This document shows, one piece after another, positions 46,158 through 55,934 of a DNA stretch of 64,000 nt. Position numbers and translations under genes: made by a program. The DNA is taken from positions 62,001 to 126,000 of the forward strand of contig JANRIO010000120.1 in NCBI GenBank assembly GCA_033764875.1, read 5' to 3'. Each line of letters opens with the position of its first letter. The first letter of the stretch is position 1. The notes beneath the pieces are model-generated. The model ran no database searches and was not told the DNA's origin. It saw only the letters and a program-made list of their open reading frames with translations. This DNA is from AWTP1-13 sp033764875 (lineage in GTDB: Bacteria > Pseudomonadota > Alphaproteobacteria > Rhizobiales > Hyphomicrobiaceae).

Positions 46158-47504
46158 ATGTCCCACCTGCCGAACTCGATCGAAGCCCGCGACATCGCCT
46201 ACCATTTCCATCCCAACACCAACGCCCGCCTGCACGAGGAGATCGGGCCGATGGTGATGGAGAAGGGCGACGGCATCTATGTGGAGGACAACACCGGCAA
46301 GCGCTACATCGAGGCCCTCGGCGGCCTGTGGAGCGTGGCGCTGGGCTTTGCCGAGAAGCGGCTCGCCCAGGCGGCCTACGATCAGATGCTCAAGCTGCCC
46401 TACTACCACACCTTCGGGCACAAGGCGCACGGCCCCGTGGTCGAGCTTGCCGAGAAGCTGATCGACATGGCACCGGTGCCGATGTCGAAGGTGCATTTCA
46501 CCAACTCGGGCTCGGAGGCCAACGATCTCGCCATCAAGATGATCTGGTACCGCTCGAACGCGCTGGGTCAGCCCCAGCGCAAGAAGATCATCTCGCGCGT
46601 CAAGGGCTACCACGGCGTGACCATTGCCGCCGGCAGCCTCACGGGCCTGCCCAACAATCACCGCTCGTTCGATCTGCCCATCGCCAACATCCTGCACACC
46701 ACATCGCCGCACTATCGCACCTCCAAGCAGGAGGGCGAGACCGAGGAGGCCTTCTCCACGCGCTGCGCCGCCGACCTCGAGGCGCTGATCCTCGCCGAGG
46801 GCCCCGAGACGGTCGCCGCCTTCTTCGCCGAGCCGGTGATGGGGGCGGGCGGCGTCATCGTGCCGCCGAAGGGCTACTGGGAGGCGATCCAGCCGGTGCT
46901 CAAGAAATACGACATCATCTTCGTCGCCGACGAGGTGATCTGCGGCTTCGGGCGCACGGGCGAGAAATTCGGCACGGTGACCTACAAGCTGCAGCCGGAC
47001 ATCATGACGCTGTCGAAGCAGATCACGTCGTCCTATTTCCCGCTTTCGGCGCTGCTCATCAACGACAAGGTCTACCAGCCGATCGCCGATGAATCGAAGA
47101 GGATCGGCATCTTCGGCCACGGCTTCACCGCGTCCGGCCATCCGGTCGCGGCGGCCGTCGCGCTCGAGAACCTGAAGATCTTCGAGGAGCGCGACCTCTT
47201 CAATTACGTGAAGGAGATCGCCCCGCAGTTCCAGCGCCGCGTGCGCCAGCTGGGCACCCACCCGCTGGCGGTCGAGGCCCGCGGCGTCGGGCTCATCGGC
47301 GCGGTGGAGTTCGCCCACGACAGCATGGCGGCGACGCCCGGCCGGCTCGGTGGCCTGATCAACCAGCAGATGGTCGAGGCTGGCATCATCACCCGCAACA
47401 TGGGCGAGAGCCTTGCCTTCTGCCCCCCGCTGATCATCACGCCTAAGCAGATCGACGAGCTGTTCGACCGGGCCGAGAAGGCCGTCGCGGCCGTCAAGGT
47501 CTGA
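46158..47504 (+). CDS. Class III (omega-type) PLP aminotransferase
   Basis: 448 aa. The fold type I class III signature is complete: FTNSGSEANDLAIKM near residue 115, RVKGYHGVTIAAGSLTG near 150, an Asp on the pyridine nitrogen in IIFVADEVICGFGRTG near 258 and the Schiff-base Lys in TLSKQITSSYFPLSA near 290. Members move amino groups of beta-alanine, GABA, diamines or taurine-type amines. AAGGA lies before ATG 46158. A single gene, divergent from katG. Exact donor unknown. Confidence 0.88.
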   Translation: MSHLPNSIEARDIAYHFHPNTNARLHEEIGPMVMEKGDGIYVEDNTGKRYIEALGGLWSVALGFAEKRLAQAAYDQMLKLPYYHTFGHKAHGPVVELAEKLIDMAPVPMSKVHFTNSGSEANDLAIKMIWYRSNALGQPQRKKIISRVKGYHGVTIAAGSLTGLPNNHRSFDLPIANILHTTSPHYRTSKQEGETEEAFSTRCAADLEALILAEGPETVAAFFAEPVMGAGGVIVPPKGYWEAIQPVLKKYDIIFVADEVICGFGRTGEKFGTVTYKLQPDIMTLSKQITSSYFPLSALLINDKVYQPIADESKRIGIFGHGFTASGHPVAAAVALENLKIFEERDLFNYVKEIAPQFQRRVRQLGTHPLAVEARGVGLIGAVEFAHDSMAATPGRLGGLINQQMVEAGIITRNMGESLAFCPPLIITPKQIDELFDRAEKAVAAVKV

Positions 47505-47735
47505 GCCGCCGCCGCGGCACCGGCGCTTCGGGCGTCGATGCAACGCTGTCGCCCTCGGGAGCCATGCCCGGGGCGATGGCGCGGGTGGGCGCTTGGCGCC
47601 GCTCCACGCTTGCTTGAGCTTTGCGGGCAGCCTGCGCGTCCCGCGGCCGAGCCGCCCTTTCGCGCAGCCAAGGCCGCCGGCCGCCGGCATCCTTAACGCG
47701 ATCTCAAGCGCACCGCCTCTAGGATGGGCGATCTC

Positions 47736-47765
47736 CCCAGGGTCCGGTCGACGCCGGGCCCTGGG
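47736..47765 (+). other. Strong hairpin immediately upstream of the diguanylate cyclase gene
   Basis: CCCAGGG-T-CCGG then CCGG-G-CCCTGGG around a six-base loop: 12 pairs counting one G-T. It ends 29 bases before the diguanylate cyclase ATG and is followed by GTCTTT. It could end the aminotransferase transcript or be a 5'-leader structure of the cyclase mRNA. Confidence 0.55.
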
Positions 47766-47794
47766 CGCCCCGTCTTTGCGAGCGTTGCGGATCC

Positions 47795-49723
47795 ATGGCG
47801 TTCAAACTCGGCAACCGGTCCCTGAGCGTCTCGATCAAGACGTCGCTCGCCATGTCCGTGCTCTTCTTGCTCGTGATCCTCGGCGGCGTGTCGGTCATGA
47901 CCAAGATGCGCCTCTCTGCGCTTCAGCAGACCATCGAGACCGTGGGCCGCGATCGCCTCCCCAAGCTGCGCACGCTGGGAGAGATCAATCTCACCATCGC
48001 GCGCATCCGCTCCGCCTCCTACCGGCTCGCCCTGACGGCCACCCCCGAGCAGCGGGCGGCTGTCGAGGCCGTGTTCCAGCGCCGCCTCCAGCATCTCGAG
48101 CGGCTGATCGAGAGGTTCCAGGAGAGCGTCCACGGCAACAGGGCGCTGCAACTCGTCTTCGACCAGTTCGTCGCCAGATGGCAGCAGTACGGAAAGCACC
48201 AAGCGCTCATTCTCGACCCCGAGAATGCGAAAGACCGCGTCAGATACTCCAATATCGTGAACGTGGAGACCGAGGAGCACTTCCAGGCCGTGGTCGACAC
48301 CATCAACCACGGCATTTCGCTCGCCAACCACGAGGCCGACACCGCCATCGACCAGGCTATCGCCCAGAGCGATTTCTACGCCTACGTTCTTTGGGGCTTG
48401 AACGGCATCAGCATCCTGATCGGCCTCGCCACCTTGATCTTCGTGTTGCGCGAGGTCTCGGCTCCCATCCATCGCATCACGCAGAGCATGGAGGCGATTG
48501 CCAAGGGCGAGCTCGCAACGGCCATCCCCTACGCCGAGCGCGGCAACGAGCTCGGCATGATGGCGCGCGCCCTCGTCGTCTTCAAGAAGAGCCTCGTCGA
48601 GAACGAGCGCCTCAACGCGGCCACGCGCACGCTGTCCGAGTTGAGCGAGTGGCTGCAATCGGCGAAGTCGGAGCCGGAGCTCTACGGCATGATCTCCTCC
48701 GTGCTCGGCCGCCTGATGCCCGAATGCAAGGGCAGCCTCTTCATCTACGCCAACTCCAGGGATGTCCTGGAGGTCGCTGCCGAATGGAACGGCCAGTCGC
48801 ACACCGAGAGCATCCATCCCGAGGACTGCTGGAGCCTGCGGCGCGGACACGCTTACGTGCACGGCACGAGCGAGATCGAGTTCCACTGCGATCACGTGCA
48901 TCGCGAGACCAACGACAACTATTGCTGCATCCCGATCCTGGCGCACGGCGAGACCGTCGGCCTGCTGCATCTCGAGTACACGGCCGACGCCTCAGAGACG
49001 GCCGAGGAGGCCAAGGCGCGCTTTGCCGATCGCGTACGGCTGGGGCTGGCCTGCGCCGAGCATCTCTCCATCGCCATCGCCAACATGAAGCTGCGCGAGG
49101 GCCTGCGCGACCAGTCGGTGCGCGACGTTCTCACCGGCCTCAACAACCGCCGCTATATGCTGGAGACGGCGCGCCGCGAGCTGCTGCGTGCCGAGCGGCA
49201 GAAGCTGCCCGTCAGCGTCGTGGCCCTCGACGTGGATCACTTCAAGACCTTCAATGACAACCACGGCCACGACGCCGGCGATACGGTATTGCGCCATGTC
49301 GGCGAGGCCATGCGCCAGCTCTTCTCCGATGACGGCATTCCATGCCGCATGGGGGGCGAGGAGTTCGCGGTCCTTCTGCCGGGCCTCGGGCTCGAGGATG
49401 CCGCGCGTCGCGCCGAGGAGCTGCGCGCCAGGATCGAGGCGCTGGCCATCCGCTATGCCGACGGGCTGCTGCCGCGCGTGACCATCTCGGCGGGGGTCGC
49501 GGCCTTCCCGGAGGCGGGCATCAACCTCACCGAGCTGCTGCGCACCGCCGACGACGCCCTCTACCGCGCCAAGCGGGCAGGCCGCAACCGCGTCGAGCTG
49601 CCGGAGGGGGCGCTGGCCGCGGCCCGGTCTGACGAGGCCGCCGACGCTCAGGTGCGCGCCCTCGGCACGGTGCTCGACAGTGCCGTGCCCCGCGCGGCCG
49701 GTGCGCGCGCCGGCGCTGCCTGA
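47795..49723 (+). CDS. Membrane diguanylate cyclase (four-helix sensor, HAMP, GAF, GGDEF)
   Basis: 642 aa. A first TM near residues 15-35, a periplasmic four-helix-bundle-like sensor up to about 190, a second TM (YVLWGLNGISILIGLATLIFVL), a HAMP (VSAPIHRITQSMEAIAKGEL), a GAF domain (about 290-430) and a GGDEF with intact GGEEF at residues 520-524, so an active c-di-GMP synthase is expected. The RxxD inhibitory site five residues before GGEEF is absent, so product feedback is unlikely. GGDEF output after two sensors suggests it integrates an external and a cytoplasmic cue. The exopolysaccharide genes 40 kb away are a possible target, but this is speculation. Confidence 0.92.
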   Translation: MAFKLGNRSLSVSIKTSLAMSVLFLLVILGGVSVMTKMRLSALQQTIETVGRDRLPKLRTLGEINLTIARIRSASYRLALTATPEQRAAVEAVFQRRLQHLERLIERFQESVHGNRALQLVFDQFVARWQQYGKHQALILDPENAKDRVRYSNIVNVETEEHFQAVVDTINHGISLANHEADTAIDQAIAQSDFYAYVLWGLNGISILIGLATLIFVLREVSAPIHRITQSMEAIAKGELATAIPYAERGNELGMMARALVVFKKSLVENERLNAATRTLSELSEWLQSAKSEPELYGMISSVLGRLMPECKGSLFIYANSRDVLEVAAEWNGQSHTESIHPEDCWSLRRGHAYVHGTSEIEFHCDHVHRETNDNYCCIPILAHGETVGLLHLEYTADASETAEEAKARFADRVRLGLACAEHLSIAIANMKLREGLRDQSVRDVLTGLNNRRYMLETARRELLRAERQKLPVSVVALDVDHFKTFNDNHGHDAGDTVLRHVGEAMRQLFSDDGIPCRMGGEEFAVLLPGLGLEDAARRAEELRARIEALAIRYADGLLPRVTISAGVAAFPEAGINLTELLRTADDALYRAKRAGRNRVELPEGALAAARSDEAADAQVRALGTVLDSAVPRAAGARAGAA

Positions 49724-49875
49724 TGCCGGCCAGTGGGTGACGGCAGTCGCACCCCGCGTCCGCGCCGGCCGAGCCTTGGCAGCCTGCCCCTCCCGGCGAT
49801 AGTGTCACGCGCGTGCCCGGCGCGACCACGGCCCACATCGGCAAGTGCACGCACCTGTGTGGAAGGAGGGCGACT

Positions 49876-51411
49876 ATGAACCTCGCGCAGCTTCTCGCAC
49901 GCACCGCCCGCGTGTTCCCGGATCGGCCGGCGCTCTTTCATGGCCCGCGGCTTGTCTGCGACTACGCGGGCTTTGCCCGCCGCGCGAGCCGCATCGCGGG
50001 CCACCTGCAGGGCAGCCTTGGGTTGGCGCCGGGAGCGCGCGTCGGCGTGTTCATGCACAACGCGCCCGAGTACCTCGAGGCCTTGTACGGCATCTGGTTC
50101 GCCGGCCTCGCTGCCGTGCCGATCAACGCCAAGCTGCACCCCCGCGAGGCCCTCTACGTCCTGCAGGATGCCGAGGCCGCCGCCGCCTTCGTCTCCCAGG
50201 ACCTCCTCGGCGGGCTGGCGGACCTCCTCCCCGAGGCGGGCGCGCTGCGCGCCGTGCTCACGCCCGGCACGCCGGCCTTCGCCCGTGTGGCCGAGGCCGA
50301 GCCGCTGCCGGCGCCGGTCGATCGCGCGCCGGACGACCTCGCCTGGCTCTTCTACACCTCCGGCACGACGGGCAAGCCCAAGGGTGTCATGCTCACGCAT
50401 CGCAACCTGCTGGCGATGACCATGTGCTACTTCACCGATGTCGACCGTGTCGTTGCGGAGGACGCCGCGGTCTATGCCGCGCCGATCTCGCACGGCGCCG
50501 GTCTCTACAACTTCGCGCACGTGCTGGCGGGCGCCCGTCACGTCGTGCCGCTCTCGGGCGGCTTCGACCCCGAGGAGCTGGTCCCGCTCGCGCGCCATCA
50601 TGGCAGCGCCTCCATGTTCGCCGCCCCGACCATGGTCAAGCGGCTCGTCGAGCACGTGGCGGCGGCGGGAGGCGAGGCCACGGGGTTCCGGACCATCGTC
50701 TACGGCGGCGGGCCGATGTACGTGGAGGATATCCGCCGGGCCATCGAGGTCATGGGCGACCGCTTCGTGCAGATCTACGGGCAGGGCGAGAGCCCGATGA
50801 CGATCACCGCGCTCTCCCGCGCGCACCATGCGGACCGCGGCCATCCCCGCCATTCCCAGCGCATCGCCTCCGTCGGCGTCGCCCACAGCCTCGTCGAGGT
50901 GCGCGTCGCCGACGCCGAGGGGCGGCCGCTGCCCGTGGGAGAGACGGGCGAGGTGCTCGTGCGCGGCGAGACGGTGATGGCGGGCTACTGGCGCAATCCG
51001 CAGGCGACCGCCCGCACCGTTCGCGACGGCTGGCTGTTCACCGGCGACGTCGGCAGCCTCGATGCCGACGGCTTCCTGACGCTGAAGGACCGCTCCAAGG
51101 ATGTCATCATCTCCGGCGGCAGCAACATCTACCCGCGCGAGGTCGAGGAGGTGCTGCTGACGCATCCGGGCGTCGCCGAGGTATCGGTCATCGGCCGCAG
51201 CCATCCCGACTGGGGCGAGGAGGTGGTAGCCTTCGTCGTCGCGCTGCCGGGAGCCGCGCCGCCGACGGTGGAGGAGCTCGACCGGCTGTGCCTGGCCGCC
51301 ATCGCGCGCTTCAAGCGGCCGAAGCACTACCGCTTCGTCGCCGGTCTGCCGAAGAACAACTACGGCAAGGTCCTCAAGACCGAGCTGCGCCATCTTGACG
51401 CCAGCTCCTGA
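49876..51411 (+). CDS. Acyl-CoA synthetase, AMP-binding family
   Basis: 511 aa. Nucleotide motif YTSGTTGKPKGVML near residue 165, GYWRNP, the TGDVGSLDADGFL and DRSKDVIISGGSNIYPREVEEVL blocks, and the catalytic lysine in NNYGKVLKTEL at the C-terminus. It forms an acyl-adenylate, then a CoA thioester. The group resembles benzoate/fatty-acid CoA ligases. GGAGG lies before ATG 49876. It sits 216 bases upstream of the complete TctCBA transporter, so the imported carboxylate may be its substrate. Confidence 0.9.
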   Translation: MNLAQLLARTARVFPDRPALFHGPRLVCDYAGFARRASRIAGHLQGSLGLAPGARVGVFMHNAPEYLEALYGIWFAGLAAVPINAKLHPREALYVLQDAEAAAAFVSQDLLGGLADLLPEAGALRAVLTPGTPAFARVAEAEPLPAPVDRAPDDLAWLFYTSGTTGKPKGVMLTHRNLLAMTMCYFTDVDRVVAEDAAVYAAPISHGAGLYNFAHVLAGARHVVPLSGGFDPEELVPLARHHGSASMFAAPTMVKRLVEHVAAAGGEATGFRTIVYGGGPMYVEDIRRAIEVMGDRFVQIYGQGESPMTITALSRAHHADRGHPRHSQRIASVGVAHSLVEVRVADAEGRPLPVGETGEVLVRGETVMAGYWRNPQATARTVRDGWLFTGDVGSLDADGFLTLKDRSKDVIISGGSNIYPREVEEVLLTHPGVAEVSVIGRSHPDWGEEVVAFVVALPGAAPPTVEELDRLCLAAIARFKRPKHYRFVAGLPKNNYGKVLKTELRHLDASS

Positions 51412-51627
51412 CGTGGGGCAGCCTCGCCGCGCGCTGGCACGCGCATCCAAAGACGCTGCCCCCCGCGCGCCCGAGCGACCGCTCCGAAGCCGGACGATGT
51501 CGCTGGCTCGCAGCTTCCGCAAAAGACCTCGCGCGGCCGAAGCTGGACAAAGGCGCGTCCCTCCGGCAAGCTTGCCCGCAATGAGAACAAGGGCCGGTTG
51601 CGGGCCCGTCTCTTGAGGGAGGATACC

Positions 51628-52617
51628 ATGCCGGCTTCAGCGCCTCGGTTGCGCGCGTTTGTGTCCGTTTGCGCCTTTCTGGTCGGTTGGATGGCCCTCT
51701 ACGCGCCTCCCCAGGCCGCGGCGCAGGACTACCCTTCGAAGCCCATCACGCTGATCGTGCCATGGCCGGCCGGAGGCTCGTCCGACATCACCATGCGCGC
51801 CATCGCGGAGGTCGCGGGCAAGCGCCTGGGTCAGCCCTTCGTGGTTGACAACAAGCCCGGCGCGGCAGGAACCCTCGGGCCGGCCACCATGGCCGCCACC
51901 GCCAAGCCCGACGGCTACACCCTGTCGCAGATGCCCATCACCGTTGTGCGCATCCCCGTCATCCAGAAGACCACCTTCGAGACCATGCGGGATTTCACCT
52001 ACATCTCGCAGCTCACCGGCTACACCTTCGGCGTCACGGCCAAGGCCGATGGCCCCTTCAAGAGCTGGGCCGACGTGATCGCCTACGCCAAGGCGAACCC
52101 CGGCAAGGTCACCTACGGCACGCCCGGTACCGGCACCTCGCTTCACATCGCCATGGAGATGATCGCCGCCCGCGAGGGGGTGAAGCTCACGCAAGTGCCC
52201 TTCAAGGGTGCGGCCGAGACCAACGCGGCCGTGCTCGGCGGCCACACGATGCTGCAGGCGGACTCGACGGGCTGGAAGCCCCTGGTCGACTCCGGCCAGC
52301 TCAAGCTGCTCAACATCTGGACCGCCGAGCGCAGCAAGGTCTGGCCCGACGCGCCGACCCTGAAAGAGCTCGGCTACCCCTTCGTGTTCGACAGCCCCTT
52401 CGGCGTGGCCGGTCCCAAGGGCATGGACCCGGCCATCGTCAAGAAGCTCGATGCCGCCTTCAAGGCCGCGATCGAGGATCCCGGCGTGGTGGAGGTCCTG
52501 AAGCGCTACGACATGTTCCCCCGCTACCTGGACACGGCCGCCTACGTCGCCTCCATGCAGGCGCTGGTCGAGCAGGAGACGAAGGCGCTCACCGAGCTCG
52601 GCATGGCCAAGAAATGA
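51628..52617 (+). CDS. tctC: Tct substrate-binding protein (TctC)
   Basis: 329 aa with signal peptide (cut near AAAQ, residue 33). Mature start DYPSKPITLIVPWPAGGSSD, PGAAGTLGPA and TQVPFKGAAETNAAVLGGH are typical of the TctC/Bug family. It binds a carboxylate in the periplasm. GGAGG lies before ATG 51628. It is followed by TctB (25 bases) and TctA (10 bases) in a complete tripartite tricarboxylate transporter. Confidence 0.9.
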   Translation: MPASAPRLRAFVSVCAFLVGWMALYAPPQAAAQDYPSKPITLIVPWPAGGSSDITMRAIAEVAGKRLGQPFVVDNKPGAAGTLGPATMAATAKPDGYTLSQMPITVVRIPVIQKTTFETMRDFTYISQLTGYTFGVTAKADGPFKSWADVIAYAKANPGKVTYGTPGTGTSLHIAMEMIAAREGVKLTQVPFKGAAETNAAVLGGHTMLQADSTGWKPLVDSGQLKLLNIWTAERSKVWPDAPTLKELGYPFVFDSPFGVAGPKGMDPAIVKKLDAAFKAAIEDPGVVEVLKRYDMFPRYLDTAAYVASMQALVEQETKALTELGMAKK

Positions 52618-52642
52618 CGCACGGCGCTGACCGGAAGGAGGC

Positions 52643-53113
52643 ATGATGCTGGTGCGCAGCGCCGAGCTGTGGGGCGGCCTGTTCTGGCTCGCGCTCAGCG
52701 CATTTGCCGTGTGGGCGGGCCGCGACCTTGGCCTCGGCAGCTTGCACGACCCCGGGTCCGGCTTCGTTCTATTCTGGCTCGGCGCGATCATGACCGCGCT
52801 GTCCGCCAGCGTCGTTCTCGGCGCCCTGCGCGCGCCGGGCGAGTCGCTGTCGAGCCTGTGGACCGGCAAGCGCTGGATGCGCGTCCTTGCCCTCACGGGC
52901 ATGCTCGTCGCCTACGGCTTTCTGTTCGAGATCGTCGGCTTCGTCGCCGGCTCGGTCCTGCTCCTGCTCGCCGTCATGGTCTTCATCGACCGCGTCGATC
53001 TGCGCGCGGCCGTGCCGGTGGCGGTGCTCGTGCCGTCGGCCATCTACTACGCGATCACCCACTGGCTGAAGATCCAACTGCCCGTTGGCGTCCTCGCGCC
53101 CTGGCTGTCCTAG
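52643..53113 (+). CDS. tctB: Tct small membrane subunit (TctB)
   Basis: 156 aa with four membrane segments (FWLALSAFAVWAG; FVLFWLGAIMTALSASVVL; VLALTGMLVAYGFLFEIVGFVAGSVLLLLAVMVF; VLVPSAIYYAITHWL). The size, order and the C-terminal LKIQLPVGVLAPWLS match the TctB/DUF1468 family. GGAGG lies close to two consecutive ATG codons (52643, 52646), so the exact start is one codon uncertain. Works with TctA. Confidence 0.88.
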   Translation: MMLVRSAELWGGLFWLALSAFAVWAGRDLGLGSLHDPGSGFVLFWLGAIMTALSASVVLGALRAPGESLSSLWTGKRWMRVLALTGMLVAYGFLFEIVGFVAGSVLLLLAVMVFIDRVDLRAAVPVAVLVPSAIYYAITHWLKIQLPVGVLAPWLS

Positions 53114-53123
53114 GAGGGCCGCC

Positions 53124-54629
53124 GTGGACATTCTCACCAACCTCGCGCTGGGTTTCGGCGTCGCTCTCAAGCTCTCGAACCTGCTCGCCTGCTTTCTCGG
53201 CGTCTTCATCGGCACCCTCGTCGGCGTGCTGCCGGGCATCGGCCCGGTCTCGGCGATGGCGCTGCTGCTGCCGGTGACCCTGTCGGGCTCGCCCGAGGCC
53301 GGCATCATCATGATGGCCGGCATCTACTATGGCTCCATGTACGGCGGCTCCACCACCTCCATCCTGGTCAACATTCCCGGCGAGGCGGCGAGCGTCGTCA
53401 CCTGCCTCGACGGCCACGAGATGGCCAAGCGCGGCCGCGCCGGGCCCGCGCTCGGCATGGCGGCCCTCGCCTCCTTTGCCGCCGGCACCGTCTCCATCGT
53501 GCTGCTGATGCTGGTGGCCCCGACGCTGGCGCGCGTGGCCGTGGCCTTCGGGCCGCCGGAATATTTCAGCCTGATGGTGCTGGGGCTCACCGTGCTCGCC
53601 TTCATGACGCAGGGCTCCATCGCCAAGGCGTTGCTGATGGCGTGCATCGGCATCGTGCTGGGGCTCATCGGCATCGACCAGATCACGGGCATCCCGCGCC
53701 TGACGTTCGACCGCATGGAGCTTGTCGACGGCATCGGGCTGGTGCCGGTCGTGATGGGGCTTTTCGGTGTCGCCGAGATCCTCGCCAACCTCGAGACCGT
53801 TCTCAAGCGCGACATCGTCAAGGCGCGGGTCGGAAACCTGCTGCCCTCGCGCGAGGACTGGCGCCGCAGCGCCGCGCCGCTCGGCCGCGGCACCATTCTC
53901 GGCTTCTTCCTCGGAATCCTTCCGGGCGGAGGCGCCGTGATCGCCTCGTTCGCCTCCTACGCCATAGAGAAGAGGATCTCGCGCACGCCCGAGCGCTTCG
54001 GCAAGGGCGCCATCGAGGGCGTCGCGGGTCCGGAGGCCGCCAACAACGCGGCGGCAGGCGGTGCCTTCATCCCGCTGCTGACGCTCGGCATCCCGCCCAA
54101 CGTCGTGATGGCGTTGCTGCTCGGCGCCTTCATCGTGCACGGGCTGCAGCCCGGCCCTCTGCTGATGGTGCAGAGCCCCAACGTCTTCTGGGGCATCGTC
54201 GCCAGCATGTACATCGGCAACATCATGCTGCTGGTTCTGAACATGCCGCTGATCGGCCTGTGGGTGCAGGTGTTGCGCATACCCTACAGCGTGCTGTTCC
54301 CGCTGATCCTGTTGTTCTGCATCGTCGGCGTCTACTGCTCCGGCAACTCCTCCTTCGACGTGCTGGTGATGGTCGTCTTCGGCGTCTTCGGCTACCTCTT
54401 CCGCAAGTTCGGCTACGAGGCGGCCCCTCTGGTTCTCGCCTTCGTGCTGGGTCCCATGCTCGAGAACAACTTCCGCAAGTCGCTCCTGCTCAGCCAGGGC
54501 GATCTCGGGGTGTTCTTCGAGCGTCCGATCTCGGTGGTTTGCCTTGCGCTTGCGGCTCTGGCCCTGCTCGCAGCGGTCCTCCCCGGCGCCTCGCGCCAGC
54601 GCGAGGTCATCGCCAAGGACACTGTATAG
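53124..54629 (+). CDS. tctA: Tct large membrane subunit (TctA)
   Basis: 501 aa, about eleven membrane segments. Conserved TctA motifs: GVLPGIGPVSAMALLLP near residue 33, YYGSMYGGSTTSILVNIPGEAAS near 69, KRGRAGPALGMAALASF, GVAGPEAANNAAAGGAFIPLLTLGIPPN near 300. GTG start with GGAGGG seven bases upstream, ten bases after tctB. It completes a secondary transporter that uses the proton or sodium gradient for a carboxylate. Regulator not seen. Confidence 0.93.
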   Translation: MDILTNLALGFGVALKLSNLLACFLGVFIGTLVGVLPGIGPVSAMALLLPVTLSGSPEAGIIMMAGIYYGSMYGGSTTSILVNIPGEAASVVTCLDGHEMAKRGRAGPALGMAALASFAAGTVSIVLLMLVAPTLARVAVAFGPPEYFSLMVLGLTVLAFMTQGSIAKALLMACIGIVLGLIGIDQITGIPRLTFDRMELVDGIGLVPVVMGLFGVAEILANLETVLKRDIVKARVGNLLPSREDWRRSAAPLGRGTILGFFLGILPGGGAVIASFASYAIEKRISRTPERFGKGAIEGVAGPEAANNAAAGGAFIPLLTLGIPPNVVMALLLGAFIVHGLQPGPLLMVQSPNVFWGIVASMYIGNIMLLVLNMPLIGLWVQVLRIPYSVLFPLILLFCIVGVYCSGNSSFDVLVMVVFGVFGYLFRKFGYEAAPLVLAFVLGPMLENNFRKSLLLSQGDLGVFFERPISVVCLALAALALLAAVLPGASRQREVIAKDTV

Positions 54630-54707
54630 CGCTCCCTCCAGCGATGAATGATCCCCGTGCGGCTATGGCCGGCTGGACGGGTCCGGGACAGACTGGAGTC
54701 CGCCCGA

Positions 54708-54739
54708 GGGCCGGGACGGCCGCGCGCCGTCGTCGGCCC
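54708..54739. terminator. Hairpin between the converging tctA and selD
   Basis: GGGCCG-g-GACGGC pairs with GCCGTC-gt-CGGCCC around a five-base loop. It lies 79 bases after tctA and 48 bases after selD, which converge on it. No U-run, so it may be a weak bidirectional terminator or a transcript-end stabiliser. Confidence 0.45.
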
Positions 54740-54786
54740 GCGTTGGCTCGCGGCAATTCTGCGAGCATCGCGGATGCCCGGTCAGC

Positions 54787-55833
54787 TCATCGGATCACGA
54801 CGCGCGGCGCGCCGGCGGTTGCACGTCCGATGATACGCGCCGCCGAATAGCCCTCCGCTTGGACGGTCTCCAGGAGCCGTGACGCATGCTCGGCCGTGCA
54901 CGAGAAGAGCAGGCCGCCGGACGTTTGCGGGTCCGTCAGCAGATGCTGCAGCCACTCCGATTGGGCGCCTTCCCATTGGACGGCGTGGCCGTAGCTCGCC
55001 CAATTGCGATGCGACGCTCCGGTGACGAAGCCCTGTTGCGCAAGCTGGGCCGCTTCCGGCAGAGCCGGGATGGAGCTGCTGTTCAACTCGATCGTGAGAC
55101 CAGCGCCACGGGCCATCTCGAGCGCGTGCCCGAGCACACCGAATCCCGTCACGTCGGTAATGGCGTGAACATTCGCGTCTTGGGCGAGCTGCGCGCCAAC
55201 TCTGTTGAGGTGCGTCGTGGTCGCAATCATGTCGGCATAGCCTGACGCCGACAGCTGGCCTTTCTTGATCGCCGACGAGTAGATGCCGACGCCGATCGGC
55301 TTGGTCAGGATCAGCGCATCCGCCGCCCGGGCGTCGGAATTGCGCCGCACGTGCTCGGGCCGGCAGGTGCCGATGACAGCCAGCCCATAGATGGGCTCCG
55401 GGTTGTCGATGGAATGTCCGCCAGCAATGGGAATGCCTGCATCGCCGCACACCACAGCCCCGCCGCGCAGGATCTCGGCGACGGCATCGGTTGAGATCTT
55501 GTCGACCGGCATCCCGAGAAGCGCCAGAGCCATGATCGGTTTGCCGCCCATGGCATACACGTCGGACAGCGCATTGGTCGCCGCGATCCGCCCGAAGTCG
55601 AATGGATCGTCGACCATTGGCATGAAGAAGTCGGTCGTCGCGATGATGCAGGTCTGCTCGTCGAGCTGCCACACGGCCGCGTCGTCCGCCGTTTCCGTCC
55701 CGACCAGAAGCTGCTTGAATTTCGAGGCTGCCGGTTGCGTCGAGAGAAGCTTTTCCAGGACCGACGGCGCGAGCTTGCAGCCGCAGCCGCCGCCATGGGC
55801 GAGGCTTGTGAGCTTGAATGTCTCTGGGATCAT
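54787..55833 (-). CDS. selD: Selenide, water dikinase (selenophosphate synthase)
   Basis: 348 aa. The active-site loop GGCGCK has catalytic Cys17 (in the position of the Sec/Cys of other SelD) and Lys20. ATP-binding Asp residues are in TETADDAAVW and TTDFFMPMVDDPFDFG, and GGHSIDNPEPIYGLAVIG and TDPQTSGGLL are diagnostic. It makes selenophosphate from selenide and ATP for selenocysteine, selenouridine, Se-molybdenum cofactor or selenoneine. ATG 55833 has GGAGG about nine bases upstream. No selA, selB, mnmH or sen genes are in the window. It is the last gene of a minus-strand block with a selenate-type ABC transporter. Confidence 0.95.
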   Translation of the reverse strand: MIPETFKLTSLAHGGGCGCKLAPSVLEKLLSTQPAASKFKQLLVGTETADDAAVWQLDEQTCIIATTDFFMPMVDDPFDFGRIAATNALSDVYAMGGKPIMALALLGMPVDKISTDAVAEILRGGAVVCGDAGIPIAGGHSIDNPEPIYGLAVIGTCRPEHVRRNSDARAADALILTKPIGVGIYSSAIKKGQLSASGYADMIATTTHLNRVGAQLAQDANVHAITDVTGFGVLGHALEMARGAGLTIELNSSSIPALPEAAQLAQQGFVTGASHRNWASYGHAVQWEGAQSEWLQHLLTDPQTSGGLLFSCTAEHASRLLETVQAEGYSAARIIGRATAGAPRVVIR

Positions 55834-55934
55834 TGCCTTCAATCCTCCGGGTTGGCCTGCACACGTCGGGGTGTTTCAGTCCAGCTCCTGACCTCGTCTG
55901 TCGAGCATCGGCTCGTTCAGCTGGAGTTCCAACC

